DNA of 25,138 nt from JANNMJ01 sp031397815 (GCA_031397815.1 JANNMJ010000044.1:1-25138), one strand, 5' to 3'. Numbered from the stretch's first letter, positions 16,092 through 24,603 are shown. The notes: generated by a model not told the origin, from the letters alone. Numbers and translations are program-made.

Positions 16092-16273
16092 CGAAAAATC
16101 AAAAACTGAAAACCAAAAACTAAAAACGAGAAGATGAAAGTCACAACGGAAGCTCTGTGCGCTTTGCGGCTCAGCTACACCACCCGATCATCGGTGCCTG
16201 AGGCCATCAAATAAGCATCAAATTTTCCTGTTCCGACTCTCACCTTCTCCTTTTGCTGCGGCTCAGAAGGCCG

Positions 16274-17764
16274 TTAATCGGCGTCGTCCATCAATTTGAC
16301 GTTCCGCACGTCCTTCATCAGCGCCATCCCGATGAAGTAGCAAATCAGCGCAATGCCCACGGGGTACATCAACCCGGCCAAAAAGCTGTGCTCTTTGATG
16401 AAGGGCGTTTCCGAAGCCGCCGCCCGCAGCGTGAGCGCCGTGGCAATCAGCGGCACAAACCCGCCGAACACGCCGTTGCCGATGTGGTAAGGCAGCGAAA
16501 GCGACGTGTAACGCACTTTCGTGGGGAACAGCTCGACGAGGTACGCCGCAATCGGGCCGTACGCCATCGTCACGAAAAGCACGAGGCAGAACACGAGCGC
16601 AATCATCGCCGGAATATTCGGCGAAAGGGCTTTGAGGACGGCGGGCGTCACTTTCCCCGTCACGGCATCAACTACTTCGGGCGTCACGATGGTCGTGGAA
16701 CCGGCGAAGGCGTGCAGGCCGTAGAAAATCGGCATCGTAAAGAGCGCGCCGCAGAGGAGGCCCATCATAATGATTTTCTTCCGACCGATGCGGTCAGATA
16801 ACGAGCCGAAATAGACGAAGAACGGCGTCGCGAGGAGCAGCGCCACGCACAGAATCACGCTCGCATCAATCAGGTCGAGCTTCAACGTATTCTGCATAAA
16901 CGAGTAGGCGTAAAACTGCCCCGTGTACCACACCACGCCCTGCCCCATCGTGGCGCCGAAGAGCGAAATCAGCACCAAACGGCGGTTTACGGGGTTCACA
17001 AACGACTCGCGCAGCGGATTCGTCGACGTTTTGCCCGTCGCTTTCGCCTTCGCGAACAACGGCGATTCGTGCAATTTCCGGCGGATATAGAACGACGCAA
17101 TCACGAGCACACCCGACAGCAGAAACGGAATCCGCCAGCCCCACTCTTTGAACGCTTCTTCGCCCATCAGCTTACGGGTGCTCACAATCACGAGGATGCT
17201 CAAGAACAGCCCGGCAGTGGCGGTAATCTGAATAAACGAGGTGAAATAACCGCGTTTTTTATCCGGCGAATATTCCGCCACGTAGGTGGTCGCGCCGCCG
17301 TACTCGCCGCCCAGCGCCAAGCCTTGCAGCAGGCGCAGTACCAACACAATCAGCGCCGACCAGATGCCGATTTTCTCGTAGCTCGGCACCAGTCCGGTCG
17401 CGAAGGTGGCGCCGCCCATCATCAGCAGCGTCAGCAGGAACGTGTATTTCCGGCCAATCATATCGCCGATGCGCCCGAACACGAGCGCCCCGAAAGGCCG
17501 CACCACGAACCCTGCCCCAAACACCGCCAACGCCCCGAGCAGCGAATCTTCCAGCTTGCCCTGCGCGCCGAAAAGCACCGGCCCAATAATGGCCGCCAAC
17601 GAGCCGAAAATGTAGAAATCGTACCATTCAATGACCGTCCCCACCGACGACGCGGTGATGACCTGCCAGATTTTCCCCGTCTCGACGGAGTTGTTATCGT
17701 GCGCTACCGGCTCTTCGCCGGGCATCACAGCGGCCAAATGGCCCGAAGTGGAAGAATTAGCCAT
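16274..17764 (-). CDS. MFS transporter, metabolite:H+ symporter (MHS) type
   Basis: The 496-residue protein shows the MHS subgroup signature of the major facilitator superfamily: SSVGTVIEWYDFYIFG in the first helix (39-54), motif A FGRIGDMIGRK at 96-106, RLLQGLALGGEYGGATTYVAEY at about 144-165, and a second motif A-like loop GSLSDRIGRKK between helices 8 and 9. Twelve helices are expected, with an extra polar loop of about 30 residues near 365-395 (TIVTPEVVDAVTGKVTPAV). Relatives (ProP, KgtP, ShiA and others) import small carboxylates, osmolytes or shikimate with protons. Next to acyl-CoA synthetases and a symporter-kinase, import of a short carboxylate is the best guess. It follows the porin gene by 63 bases on the same strand, so the two are probably one transcript. 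Confidence 0.88.
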   Translation of the reverse strand: MANSSTSGHLAAVMPGEEPVAHDNNSVETGKIWQVITASSVGTVIEWYDFYIFGSLAAIIGPVLFGAQGKLEDSLLGALAVFGAGFVVRPFGALVFGRIGDMIGRKYTFLLTLLMMGGATFATGLVPSYEKIGIWSALIVLVLRLLQGLALGGEYGGATTYVAEYSPDKKRGYFTSFIQITATAGLFLSILVIVSTRKLMGEEAFKEWGWRIPFLLSGVLVIASFYIRRKLHESPLFAKAKATGKTSTNPLRESFVNPVNRRLVLISLFGATMGQGVVWYTGQFYAYSFMQNTLKLDLIDASVILCVALLLATPFFVYFGSLSDRIGRKKIIMMGLLCGALFTMPIFYGLHAFAGSTTIVTPEVVDAVTGKVTPAVLKALSPNIPAMIALVFCLVLFVTMAYGPIAAYLVELFPTKVRYTSLSLPYHIGNGVFGGFVPLIATALTLRAAASETPFIKEHSFLAGLMYPVGIALICYFIGMALMKDVRNVKLMDDAD

Positions 17765-17827
17765 ATAAGCAAGGAATCGAAAAAGGCGAAAGAAAATGAA
17801 AGGCGAAAAAGGGAGGGTCAGAAGAGG

Positions 17828-19309
17828 TTAGAGGAAAACCACCGTCTGCACCGTCAGCTCGTTGCGGTAAACGGGCTTGGCGGCATTCGTGAAATCGGGC
17901 CGAGGCCGTAGATTGACCGTGATTTTAGCGTTGTGCCCGTCGAGCAAAAGGTTTGCGCCTAAATCGACGATATGCACCGGCCGCTTTTCGCCTTTTGCAT
18001 CGAGCAGACCATCCCAATCAGCGTGCAAATACGCAGCGTAGGGCTGCAAGCGGGCTTTCTTACCCAACGTCCGCTTCCCCAACAGGTACCCGACCTGCAC
18101 ATACTGCGCATCGCCGGTCCCGAGAATCGGCACGGCGTTACCACGCTGGGCGGCGCCGCCGAAACCGGGGTTCATCGCGCCGATGTAGCGCACGTAATTC
18201 GGGCCGAAATCATAGTGATAATACACGCCGTACACGGTGAGCGCCGTTTTGCGAGCCGTATCGAGTGGGGTATCGAAGAATATGTCGGCGCCGAGGAGAC
18301 TCATGTCGTGCTTCTCGGTCGGGATATCCCACTTATTCGCTGGCATCGTGGCCGGATTGGCGTTCGGCCGCGAGTACATCGCATCGGCATTGTGCAGGAA
18401 GCCCGCGCCGATATTCAGCACCCGTTTCGTCCCCAAATACGTACCCACGGCATACGGCAGCAGCTGCGACTCCAGATCCTTGAGCGAGTAGCTGAAATAT
18501 CCCTGATAAACGTGCTTCGTATTTCCCGGATTATACTGCGCCACATTCGTCGTGAGCAAATCCGGCGTGGAAGTGACGTTCGTCAGGAAAGGGTCGTTGG
18601 CGGAGACCGCGTAATCAAGCCGACCGAGCCGTCCTTTGGCGTACACGCCCAGAAACCGGGCAAATTCATCGCTCCCATCAATCGTCGGCCAGTTGATGAT
18701 TGGGGCATCAATCGCGAGGAAGTTGAGCGTTGAAGCGCGCGTCATCCGCGAAATGCCGTTTTGGTAATGCAGCCCGGCGCCGATATCGAGGTATTTATTG
18801 ACCTTGAATTCCACCACGGCATCGTGCAGGAAAAGGCCGGGTTTTTTACCCGGTCCGCCCGGCTCGCCCGGCGCCCCGCCGCTGATGGCATTCTGGTTAT
18901 TGATACCGAAATGCGAGATAATCAGAAACCGGGGGTTGAGCTGCGCGAGCACCAGCAAGCGCGCCCGTCGCAAGCCGAAATCGACTTGGCTTTTCTGCGG
19001 CGTATTCGGGGCGCGGAGCGTGTTGGCGTTGTTCTCGTTGAACCGCGTCCAGACTTGCGTCCAGCTAATCAGGCGCAGATACTTGGAGCCATCGGGCGTG
19101 AGATTGACGCGCATCCCCGCGCCGTAAGTGGCAAACTTGGGGTCTTTGGCCGGTGCCGCCGCCGAAACCGCCGACGTAATAGCGGGCGCATTAACGGGTG
19201 GAGTTACCTGCGGATTGACCGGTGTTTCGGCCGGAATTATCTGGCTCCACGCCGGGGTAGCCAAGAGGCACGCGCTGGCCAGCGCAAGCGCATAACGAGT
19301 AGAAAGCAT
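17828..19309 (-). CDS. Predicted outer-membrane porin / beta-barrel protein
   Basis: The 493-residue product begins with a signal peptide (MLSTRYALALASACLLATPAWSQ, cleavage around 20-23) and a Pro/Ala-rich segment to about residue 55. The rest consists of alternating aromatic/polar strands ending in the hydrophobic strand ELTVQTVVFL, with a terminal aromatic-type residue pattern as in outer-membrane barrels. Strand pairs such as KYLRLISWTQVWTRFNEN and ARLLVLAQLNPRFLIISHFGINNQ fit a phosphate-selective/alginate-porin-like barrel, but I cannot name a subfamily. It should let a small solute through the outer membrane, and the proton-coupled permease downstream would then take it across the inner membrane. 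It is the first gene of the minus-strand block; no perfect TAnnTTTG box is found in the upstream 190 bases. Confidence 0.72.
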   Translation of the reverse strand: MLSTRYALALASACLLATPAWSQIIPAETPVNPQVTPPVNAPAITSAVSAAAPAKDPKFATYGAGMRVNLTPDGSKYLRLISWTQVWTRFNENNANTLRAPNTPQKSQVDFGLRRARLLVLAQLNPRFLIISHFGINNQNAISGGAPGEPGGPGKKPGLFLHDAVVEFKVNKYLDIGAGLHYQNGISRMTRASTLNFLAIDAPIINWPTIDGSDEFARFLGVYAKGRLGRLDYAVSANDPFLTNVTSTPDLLTTNVAQYNPGNTKHVYQGYFSYSLKDLESQLLPYAVGTYLGTKRVLNIGAGFLHNADAMYSRPNANPATMPANKWDIPTEKHDMSLLGADIFFDTPLDTARKTALTVYGVYYHYDFGPNYVRYIGAMNPGFGGAAQRGNAVPILGTGDAQYVQVGYLLGKRTLGKKARLQPYAAYLHADWDGLLDAKGEKRPVHIVDLGANLLLDGHNAKITVNLRPRPDFTNAAKPVYRNELTVQTVVFL

Positions 19310-19500
19310 CGGAAGAGGATTTGAGCGAAAAACACGATTATGGTTGTTGCCTTTCGCCGAATCCGGGGGCGCCTTCCCGTTCGGCTGCCCCGAAGTTGGA
19401 TGCCCCGCCGCCCGATTGGTACCGACGTGCTATCGTTTTGGTAACTCCGATAGTTTTGCGCTGTTCTTCTCCCCTATTCCTACTCTACTTTCTCCCCCAC

Positions 19501-19923
19501 TCACTTCCCCCTGAACCGCTCCCAGCGGATGACCATGTATTTATCGCCCAGCTCGGTTATCACCATTCCGGCGCCTTTCATTTGCTGCTGATCACCCAGA
19601 AAAGCTAATAATTCGCCGTGGTTGAGGATTTTGTACGTCGGGTGATAGCCGGTTTGCTTCGGGGCTTTCACGCCGTATTTCTTCACCCAGTTCAGCACGC
19701 TTACGTGGCTTACGCCGAGCAGTCGCTCTATCTCGCGGTAGCTCACGCCCTCAATCACGAGCTGCAACGCCTTCACGACGTAGTACGAATCAATCGCCCG
19801 CCCTTCCTTCTGCACCGTGTAATGATACCCGCACGCCCGGCACCGATACCGCTGCCGCTCGTTGATTACGCCACTTTTGGTGGCCTCGGCGTGGTTACAC
19901 TTGGGGCAGGAAGGCGTAGACAT
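19501..19923 (-). CDS. IS1/InsA-like zinc-ribbon and HTH protein without a transposase domain
   Basis: The 140-residue protein starts with a zinc ribbon (C6-P-K-C9 and C28-R-A-C31 with YRCRACGYHYT, as in IS1/IS1595 N-termini). A helix-turn-helix follows at about 58-82 (GVSYREIERLLGVSHVSVLNWVKKYG). The last ~55 residues (to ITELGDKYMVIRWERFRGK) are short and distinct, and no DDE catalytic domain or second frame follows. I see no terminal inverted repeats or target-site duplication around it. This fits a domesticated transposase N-terminus acting as a DNA-binding regulator better than a live insertion sequence. It lies 191 bases upstream of the porin gene on the same strand, which makes the porin-permease-kinase block a possible target. 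A solo IS remnant remains possible. Confidence 0.75.
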   Translation of the reverse strand: MSTPSCPKCNHAEATKSGVINERQRYRCRACGYHYTVQKEGRAIDSYYVVKALQLVIEGVSYREIERLLGVSHVSVLNWVKKYGVKAPKQTGYHPTYKILNHGELLAFLGDQQQMKGAGMVITELGDKYMVIRWERFRGK

Positions 19924-20083
19924 ATCGGGGGCACTGAAAAGCTATAGTAGTTGAGCGAAGATACATCTGTTTAGCAAGAATATGGTGAAAACCGACAAGA
20001 TTTCGAATCGATTGCGAAAGATGTACCCTTCCCTCACCCCCACCACTCACTTCTGACCCAACACCCTACTTTTCCGCCTGACT

Positions 20084-20692
20084 ATGAAAAAGCTACGTGG
20101 AATGCACCGCCGAGCGCGGCAAATCGGGCAATGGCAGCAGACCGCGCCAGAGCCTTCTCCGCTGGAAACGCTGGCTTACTGGCAATACGCCGTCGCGAAT
20201 CTGTCCCCGACGGGTTGGCGGAGCTACCTAAGCGCCACCGATTCCCGTCATCCGACACCGCCGCCGGGCATCCGCCGCACGATGCTCGCCGGACTACTCA
20301 TGACGTATCATCACTGGCAACAGGCTTTGCAGCAACTTCAGGAGCCATACTATCTGCGCCTCTGGGTGGATGAGCGCGAGTTTGTGCGCTCCGAAGTAGT
20401 AGCGGCGATTGGCTCTCGCATCACGTGGTACGACGGCCTTTTCGAGATGCCCGTGCCCGGCAATCCGCCGCTGCCGGTGGAGCTGCGGCAAGTGCCCGGC
20501 GCGCAAGAGCTGCACTGGCAAGCCTATTATAAGGAGACCGTCTTTGCCGCCGAAGAGCTGAAGGCCGACCCTGCCCTCACCAAATGGGCGATGCGGCGGC
20601 CGCACCGCATCACCGAGCAAGCCGGTGAGCAGATTTACGTGGTGACGACAGGCCGTTGCTGGGTCGGCGGGCAGCGCACTGGGCGAACGTAA
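20084..20692 (+). CDS. Hypothetical protein
   Basis: The 202-residue product has no signal peptide and no family I recognise. It begins with a basic stretch (KKLRGMHRRARQIGQW), followed by a tryptophan-rich region (LAYWQYAVANLSPTGWRSYL) and a helical, aromatic middle (MTYHHWQQALQQLQEPYYLRLW). A mixed C-terminal part carries polar and acidic residues (WVDEREFVRSEVVAAIGSRITWYDGLF). Near the end are WAMRRPHRIT and CWVGGQ motifs that might serve as binding elements, but no catalytic set is clear. The ATG follows TACTTTTC, one mismatch from the -7 consensus, by nine bases, suggesting a very short leader. The stop codon overlaps a perfect promoter box for the next gene. Codon use and GC match the surroundings, so it is probably a native gene. 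Confidence 0.65.
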   Translation: MKKLRGMHRRARQIGQWQQTAPEPSPLETLAYWQYAVANLSPTGWRSYLSATDSRHPTPPPGIRRTMLAGLLMTYHHWQQALQQLQEPYYLRLWVDEREFVRSEVVAAIGSRITWYDGLFEMPVPGNPPLPVELRQVPGAQELHWQAYYKETVFAAEELKADPALTKWAMRRPHRITEQAGEQIYVVTTGRCWVGGQRTGRT

Positions 20693-20697
20693 TTTTG
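20690..20697 (+). promoter_or_regulatory. Candidate -7 box at the stop codon of the preceding gene
   Basis: TAATTTTG matches TAnnTTTG exactly and its first three bases are the TAA stop of the hypothetical gene. It would give the flavin-reductase gene a leader of about 38-40 bases. No good -33 element is seen at the usual distance, so chance is possible. Confidence 0.4.
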
Positions 20698-20740
20698 GCA
20701 CCCGACGGCCGCTTTTCGGTCGCGTTAGCCGCTTCTTCTG

Positions 20741-21637
20741 ATGTCAGAATACCGCACCATCCACCACGGCGAGCTGAAGCCGGCCGAATGGCACCAGTTT
20801 ATGCTCGGCGCCGTGGCCCCGCGCCCGGTTGCTTTCGTCAGCACCATCTCCGAAGCCGGCGAGGTGAACCTCTCGCCCTACTCATTCTTCGGGGCGTTCT
20901 CGTCGAATCCGCCGATTTTGATTTTTTCGCCCGCCAACCGTGTCCGCGATAACACGCAGAAGCACACCCTCGACAACGTCCGGACGGTGAAGGAGTGCGT
21001 GATTAATATCTGCGATTACGCGATGGCGGAGCAGATGTCGCTCGCGTCGGTGGAGTATCCGCGGGGGGTGAGTGAGTTTGTGAAGGCGGGCTTTACGGAG
21101 CAGGCGTCGGAAAAAGTGCGTCCGCCGCGCGTGGCCGGGGCACCGGCGCAGTTCGAGTGCGTCGTGCAGGATGTGGTTTCGCTTGGCACCGAGGGCGGCG
21201 CGGGCAATCTGGTAATCTGCCGCGTGGTCGCGGCGCACTTCCGTACCGACACCATCAACGCCAGCGGCATCGGCATCGACCCGCACCGCCTCGATGCGAT
21301 TGCCCGCCTCGGCGGCGACTGGTATGCGCGCATCACGCCCAACAGCCTCTTTGAGATTCCGAAGCCCGTCCGCACCATCGGTATCGGCGTCGATGAGCTG
21401 CCCGCCCACATCCGCGAATCCAGCGTCCTGACGGGCAATAACCTCGGGCGGTTAGGCAATATCGAACGTCACAGCCTGCCTACGGCCGAAGAAATAACCG
21501 CCTTCCGCGCCACGGAGCCGCGCATCAGCGCCGCGCTTCAGGGCGCCGACCACACGCAGCTTCACCGGCTGGCACAAGAGTTTTTGGAAGCCGGGGATGT
21601 GGCCGCCGCTTGGAAGACGTTGCTGGCTAACGAGTAG
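20741..21637 (+). CDS. Flavin reductase-like domain protein
   Basis: The 298-residue protein carries the FMN-binding split-barrel (flavin_reductase-like) domain at about residues 15-205. The typical motifs are AVAPRPVAFVSTIS (24-37), NLSPYSFFGAFSSNPPIL (43-60) and the NTQKHTLDN block (71-79) that lines the FMN site. The group, sometimes annotated as DIM6/NTAB-like oxidoreductases, includes flavin reductases and FMN-binding proteins of unknown substrate, often in aromatic-compound or flavin-dependent pathways. The C-terminal ~90 residues are extra helices (TAEEITAFRATEPRISAAL onward) found in longer relatives. It follows the hypothetical gene at 20084 by 48 bases on the same strand. No neighbouring monooxygenase indicates the substrate. 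The ATG at 20741 gives the usual SEYRTIHHGELKPAEW start. Confidence 0.85.
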   Translation: MSEYRTIHHGELKPAEWHQFMLGAVAPRPVAFVSTISEAGEVNLSPYSFFGAFSSNPPILIFSPANRVRDNTQKHTLDNVRTVKECVINICDYAMAEQMSLASVEYPRGVSEFVKAGFTEQASEKVRPPRVAGAPAQFECVVQDVVSLGTEGGAGNLVICRVVAAHFRTDTINASGIGIDPHRLDAIARLGGDWYARITPNSLFEIPKPVRTIGIGVDELPAHIRESSVLTGNNLGRLGNIERHSLPTAEEITAFRATEPRISAALQGADHTQLHRLAQEFLEAGDVAAAWKTLLANE

Positions 21638-21670
21638 TAGCGCGACAAAAGCAGAATCCAAACCGTTAGC

Positions 21671-21842
21671 AGCCCCGTAGGGGCTACCTTCCGGTAGCAT
21701 CAAACCCTTAAACGCTGCCCGGCAGCCCTGTTAGGGGCTACCCTCTTCGCATCCAAGCATTGCCAAGTGCGGGGTAGTCCCTACGGGACTGCTTGAGGTC
21801 GATATCGCCGGGATTCTACCGGAAGGTAGCCCCTACGGGGCT
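21671..21842. repeat. Compound palindromic repeat of AGCCCC/GGGGCTACC units
   Basis: The 27 bases at 21671-21697 are exactly repeated in inverted orientation at 21816-21842. Between them are two further degenerate units: GCAGCCCTGTTAGGGGCTACC near 21714-21742 in two pieces, and GGGGTAGTCCCTACGGGACT near 21773-21792. Each unit is itself a small palindrome. The element fills the space between the convergent flavin-reductase (+) and alanine dehydrogenase (-) genes and may end both transcripts. It resembles REP/BIME-type mosaic elements; no RAYT transposase is in the window. Confidence 0.8.
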
Positions 21843-21877
21843 AGCATACCGTCCGTCGCTTTGGATAATCAGTTCGC

Positions 21878-23134
21878 TCAGTTCCGCACCGCAATCATCA
21901 ACGACAGCTCTTTGTAGCGCATATTGAAGCGCTTGGCCATCATTGCGTTCGTGAGGGAGCCTTTGTAGAGGTAGACGCCGGCGCGGTAATGGTCCTTGGA
22001 GAAGAGGACTTCGTTGATGCCGCCGTTGCGGGCGATTTCCTGAAAAATCGGGGTGAAAATGTTGCTCAGGGCGTGCGTGGCGGTGCGCGGGACGCGGCTC
22101 GCGATGTTCGGGACGCAGTAATGGATGACGTCGTAGCGGCGGTACGCGGGGCGGTCGTGGGTGGTGAGGTGGCTCGTTTCGAAGCAGCCGCCTTGGTCGA
22201 TGGCGACGTCGATGATGACCGAGCCGGGCGCCATTTGGGCGACCAGTGATTCGGGCACGACGTATGGAATCCGGCCCTGCTCCGGCGAAATGGCGCCGAT
22301 CACCACGTCGGCGTGGCGGATGTGGTCGAGGAGCACCGATTGGTCGAGGGTGCTCGTGAAAAGCTGGTTCCCGACGTTGTACTTCAGCCGCCGCAGCTTG
22401 TAGATATGGTCGTCGAACACCTTCACTTCGGCGCCGAGGCCGGTGGCGGCGCGGGCAGCATATTCGGCCACGGTGCCCGCGCCGAGGATGACCACCTTCG
22501 ACGGCGGGACGCCCGTGATGCCGCCGAGAATAATGCCTTTGCCTTCTTCCGAGTGGCTCAGATATTCCGCCGCGATGAGCATCACCGTGGAGCCCGCGAT
22601 TTCCGACATCGCCCGCACAACCGGCTTCGACCCCGATTTATCCTTAATCAGCTCAAACGCCAAGGCGTTGATCTTGCGCCGCCCGAGCGCCTGCACATAC
22701 TCAGCGCTGAGGGTACCGAATTGGAGCGCCGAAATCAGGGTCTGACCGGCGCGCAGGTACTCCATCTCCTCGGTAGTGGGGGGCGCCACTTTCAGAATAA
22801 TATCCGCCTCATACACCTCTGGGGTGCTGTAAACGACGCGCGCCCCGGCTTCAGAAAACTGGTGGTCAGAGAATTTCGACGGCTCACCGGCACCGGTTTC
22901 GAGTACGATTTCGTGCCCTTCGTTCACCAGATGCCGGACGGCTTCTGGCGTCAGACCCAAGCGGTTTTCCTGAAGCGAGGTTTCGCGTGGAAGCCCGATA
23001 TACAGGCGCTTACGGCGCGTTTCGACGGCCAGCATCGACTCCTTGGGCGTTGGCGCGACGGCCGTGGCGGTTGCCACTCCGGCGGCACGGGTCAAGGATT
23101 CGAGGCCCAGACCGGGCGGGTAGTTTTCGGCCAT
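21878..23134 (-). CDS. ald: Alanine dehydrogenase
   Basis: The 418-residue protein belongs to the alanine dehydrogenase/PntA N-terminal family, which interconverts L-alanine and pyruvate with NAD and ammonia in the cytoplasm. Visible features are GLPRETSLQENRLGLTPEAV (47-66) with the pyruvate-binding arginine and lysine-like region, RAMSEIAGS (174-182), the Rossmann motif VVILGAGTVAEYAARAA at 214-230 with acidic D241 for NAD ribose, ADVVIGA, and the HYCVPNIASRVPRTATHALSN segment of the Ald signature. The first ~38 residues are a non-conserved extension; M34 is an alternative start. Length is typical of the longer Bacteroidota form. The gene is 75 bases downstream of TsaE on the same strand and probably co-transcribed. 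A palindromic repeat follows its stop. Confidence 0.92.
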   Translation of the reverse strand: MAENYPPGLGLESLTRAAGVATATAVAPTPKESMLAVETRRKRLYIGLPRETSLQENRLGLTPEAVRHLVNEGHEIVLETGAGEPSKFSDHQFSEAGARVVYSTPEVYEADIILKVAPPTTEEMEYLRAGQTLISALQFGTLSAEYVQALGRRKINALAFELIKDKSGSKPVVRAMSEIAGSTVMLIAAEYLSHSEEGKGIILGGITGVPPSKVVILGAGTVAEYAARAATGLGAEVKVFDDHIYKLRRLKYNVGNQLFTSTLDQSVLLDHIRHADVVIGAISPEQGRIPYVVPESLVAQMAPGSVIIDVAIDQGGCFETSHLTTHDRPAYRRYDVIHYCVPNIASRVPRTATHALSNIFTPIFQEIARNGGINEVLFSKDHYRAGVYLYKGSLTNAMMAKRFNMRYKELSLMIAVRN

Positions 23135-23209
23135 TCGGAAGTGAAGGTTGGAAGCGTGCGGCGTAAGAGCGCCGCCGGGGGGTGTCGGGAAGAGGGGAAG
23201 AAGCGGGCG

Positions 23210-23677
23210 TCAGGCGGCGGGCGTTTCGAGCGCGAAACGACGGCTATCGTCGGCCGGGTCAACGGTAATGGTCAGGGTGAGGGCCGTTTCGGCGATATCG
23301 GGCAGTAGCTCGGCCAGACGTTCCGGCCATTCAATCAGGCTAAGGGCGCCGGGGGCGTCGAGGTAGTCAAAGATACCCAAATCGAGCGCCTCCCGCGCAT
23401 TACCGAGGCGATAAAGGTCGAAATGATACACCGCCCGCCCATCCGCCGCCCGGTACTCGTGGACGAGGCCGTACGTGGGGCTTGAAACGTGGTCGGCCAC
23501 GCCGAGCACGCCCGCTACGGCCCGCACGAAAGTGGTTTTGCCGGCGCCCATCCCGCCGTGCAGCAGCACGACGGTCCGGCCGCTCAAATGCGCGAGCAGC
23601 CACTGGGCGGCCGTGGGCAAATCGGCTTCGGAAGCGACGCGGAAGGACGGTGGCGAAGAGAACAACGGGAGCATCAT
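23210..23677 (-). CDS. tsaE: tRNA threonylcarbamoyladenosine biosynthesis protein TsaE
   Basis: The 155-residue protein is the small P-loop ATPase of the t6A-forming TsaBDE complex, needed for the universal modification of A37 in ANN-decoding tRNAs. It has Walker A GGMGAGKTT at 41-49, SSPTYGLVHEY (65-75), the Walker B-like YHFDLYRL at 84-91, and the conserved IEWPER at 115-120. Length and order match TsaE (about 150). ATG 23677 is followed directly by a second ATG (23674); either is usable. A TACCTTCG near-promoter box lies 11 bases upstream. It is followed by alanine dehydrogenase on the same strand. Confidence 0.94.
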   Translation of the reverse strand: MMLPLFSSPPSFRVASEADLPTAAQWLLAHLSGRTVVLLHGGMGAGKTTFVRAVAGVLGVADHVSSPTYGLVHEYRAADGRAVYHFDLYRLGNAREALDLGIFDYLDAPGALSLIEWPERLAELLPDIAETALTLTITVDPADDSRRFALETPAA

Positions 23678-23688
23678 TTGCGGGGCGA

Positions 23689-23696
23689 CGAAGGTA
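23689..23696 (-). promoter_or_regulatory. Possible -7 box (TACCTTCG) for tsaE
   Basis: The minus strand reads TACCTTCG, one mismatch from TAnnTTTG, 11 bases before the TsaE start. Similar TAnnTTCG strings precede the genes at 23869-24603 (24635-24642) and 19501-19923 (19956-19963). No clear -33 element was found, so this is a weak call. Confidence 0.3.
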
Positions 23697-23788
23697 CGGC
23701 CGACGAGGAAGGGCGACGCGGGAAGGCGCCGCAGAGAGCAAATAGGCGCGCACGAACGCAGGAAAGCACACGAATTGAGAGGAAAAAG

Positions 23789-23834
23789 AACCGCCCGCCC
23801 CCTCCGATGCGGGCATCGGGCGGGGCGGGCGGTT
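23789..23834 (-). terminator. Strong Rho-independent terminator after the 23869 gene
   Basis: A perfect 13-bp outer stem (23789-23801 with 23822-23834) continues into an inner CCGATG/CATCGG stem. On the minus strand it is followed directly by TTCTTTTTCC, a good U tract. It lies 35 bases after the stop codon of the minus-strand gene at 23869-24603. Confidence 0.88.
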
Positions 23835-23868
23835 GGGTCAAGCTGCCATCAGAGGCACGCTTTTGCCG

Positions 23869-24603
23869 CTACGGCGTCGGTGTCGGCGGCGTGGGGTCGG
23901 GGGCGCCGTTGTCGTCGGTGGGGGAAGTGCCGGGGGCGGGTTCCCAGACGTAATCGTTGTAGCGGGCTTCGTCGCGGCTCATGAAGTGCGCTTGGCCGTC
24001 GGCGGCGAGGGTTTGGAGAAGGGCGAAATACGCGTTGGCGGCGTCGATGCGCTCTTGGGTGGCGATGTCGCGCTCGCGGATGATGTCGTCCTGCGCGTCG
24101 CGGGCGGTATCAAAGGCGATGTTCGTCACCGTCAGGTCGGCGATGTGCTGGGCGGTGAGGCCTTTATCCGCCAAATCGGTGAGCTGACTGGTCGCCACGC
24201 GGGCGGCGCGCTTGGCGCATTGCCAGAGCTGGCCGTCGGTCATTTTCGCGAGGCGCTCGGCGCCGTAACGCCGGACTCGGCCGCTCGAATCGCCGTAAAA
24301 CGACGACGCCCGCGCCACAATCTCCCCGACTTGGTTGCGTAGCTGCGTCGCGAGGGCATCCTTAACCGCCGTTTTCTCGGTCAGCGCCCCGACGTATTCC
24401 TCGTCGGTCGGCAGCCCGCTCACCACCTCTCCGGCGGCTTCGATGGCATCGAGCTTCTTGGCATCGTAGCCAAAAGCACTGAGGCCCAAGTTGTTCGGCA
24501 TCGCCAAATCCCGGCGACCGGCCGCTAGCAGATTCGCTCCACGCTGGAGCAGGACGTCGAGCCCCACGGTATAGCGGGCGACGGATTCAGGTTTTTTTGT
24601 CAT
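23869..24603 (-). CDS. Hypothetical helical protein with Pro-rich tail
   Basis: The 244-residue product has no signal peptide or membrane segment and no family I can name. Residues ~1-200 look almost entirely alpha-helical with many Ala, Glu and Arg. They include LDVLLQRGANLLAAGRRDLAM, VKDALATQLRNQVGEIVARASSFYG, a short GxxxRRYG loop and a long charged helix, TARDAQDDIIRERDIATQERIDAANAYFALLQTLAADG. The end is an acidic, proline-rich tail (PTDDNGAPDPTPPTPTP) that is probably disordered. The form resembles helical-bundle proteins of structural or surface role, but this is a guess. It is framed by its own promoter-like string TACATTCG (24635-24642) and a strong terminator, so it is probably a single-gene transcript. 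Confidence 0.7.
   Translation of the reverse strand: MTKKPESVARYTVGLDVLLQRGANLLAAGRRDLAMPNNLGLSAFGYDAKKLDAIEAAGEVVSGLPTDEEYVGALTEKTAVKDALATQLRNQVGEIVARASSFYGDSSGRVRRYGAERLAKMTDGQLWQCAKRAARVATSQLTDLADKGLTAQHIADLTVTNIAFDTARDAQDDIIRERDIATQERIDAANAYFALLQTLAADGQAHFMSRDEARYNDYVWEPAPGTSPTDDNGAPDPTPPTPTP

Noticed and set aside
19451..19458. TAGTTTTG promoter box on the plus strand
   Set aside because: It fits TAnnTTTG, but no plus-strand gene begins near it; one or a few chance matches are expected in 25 kb.
19501..19923. Active IS1-family insertion sequence
   Set aside because: There is no DDE catalytic domain, no frameshifted second reading frame, and no terminal inverted repeats or target duplications that I can see.
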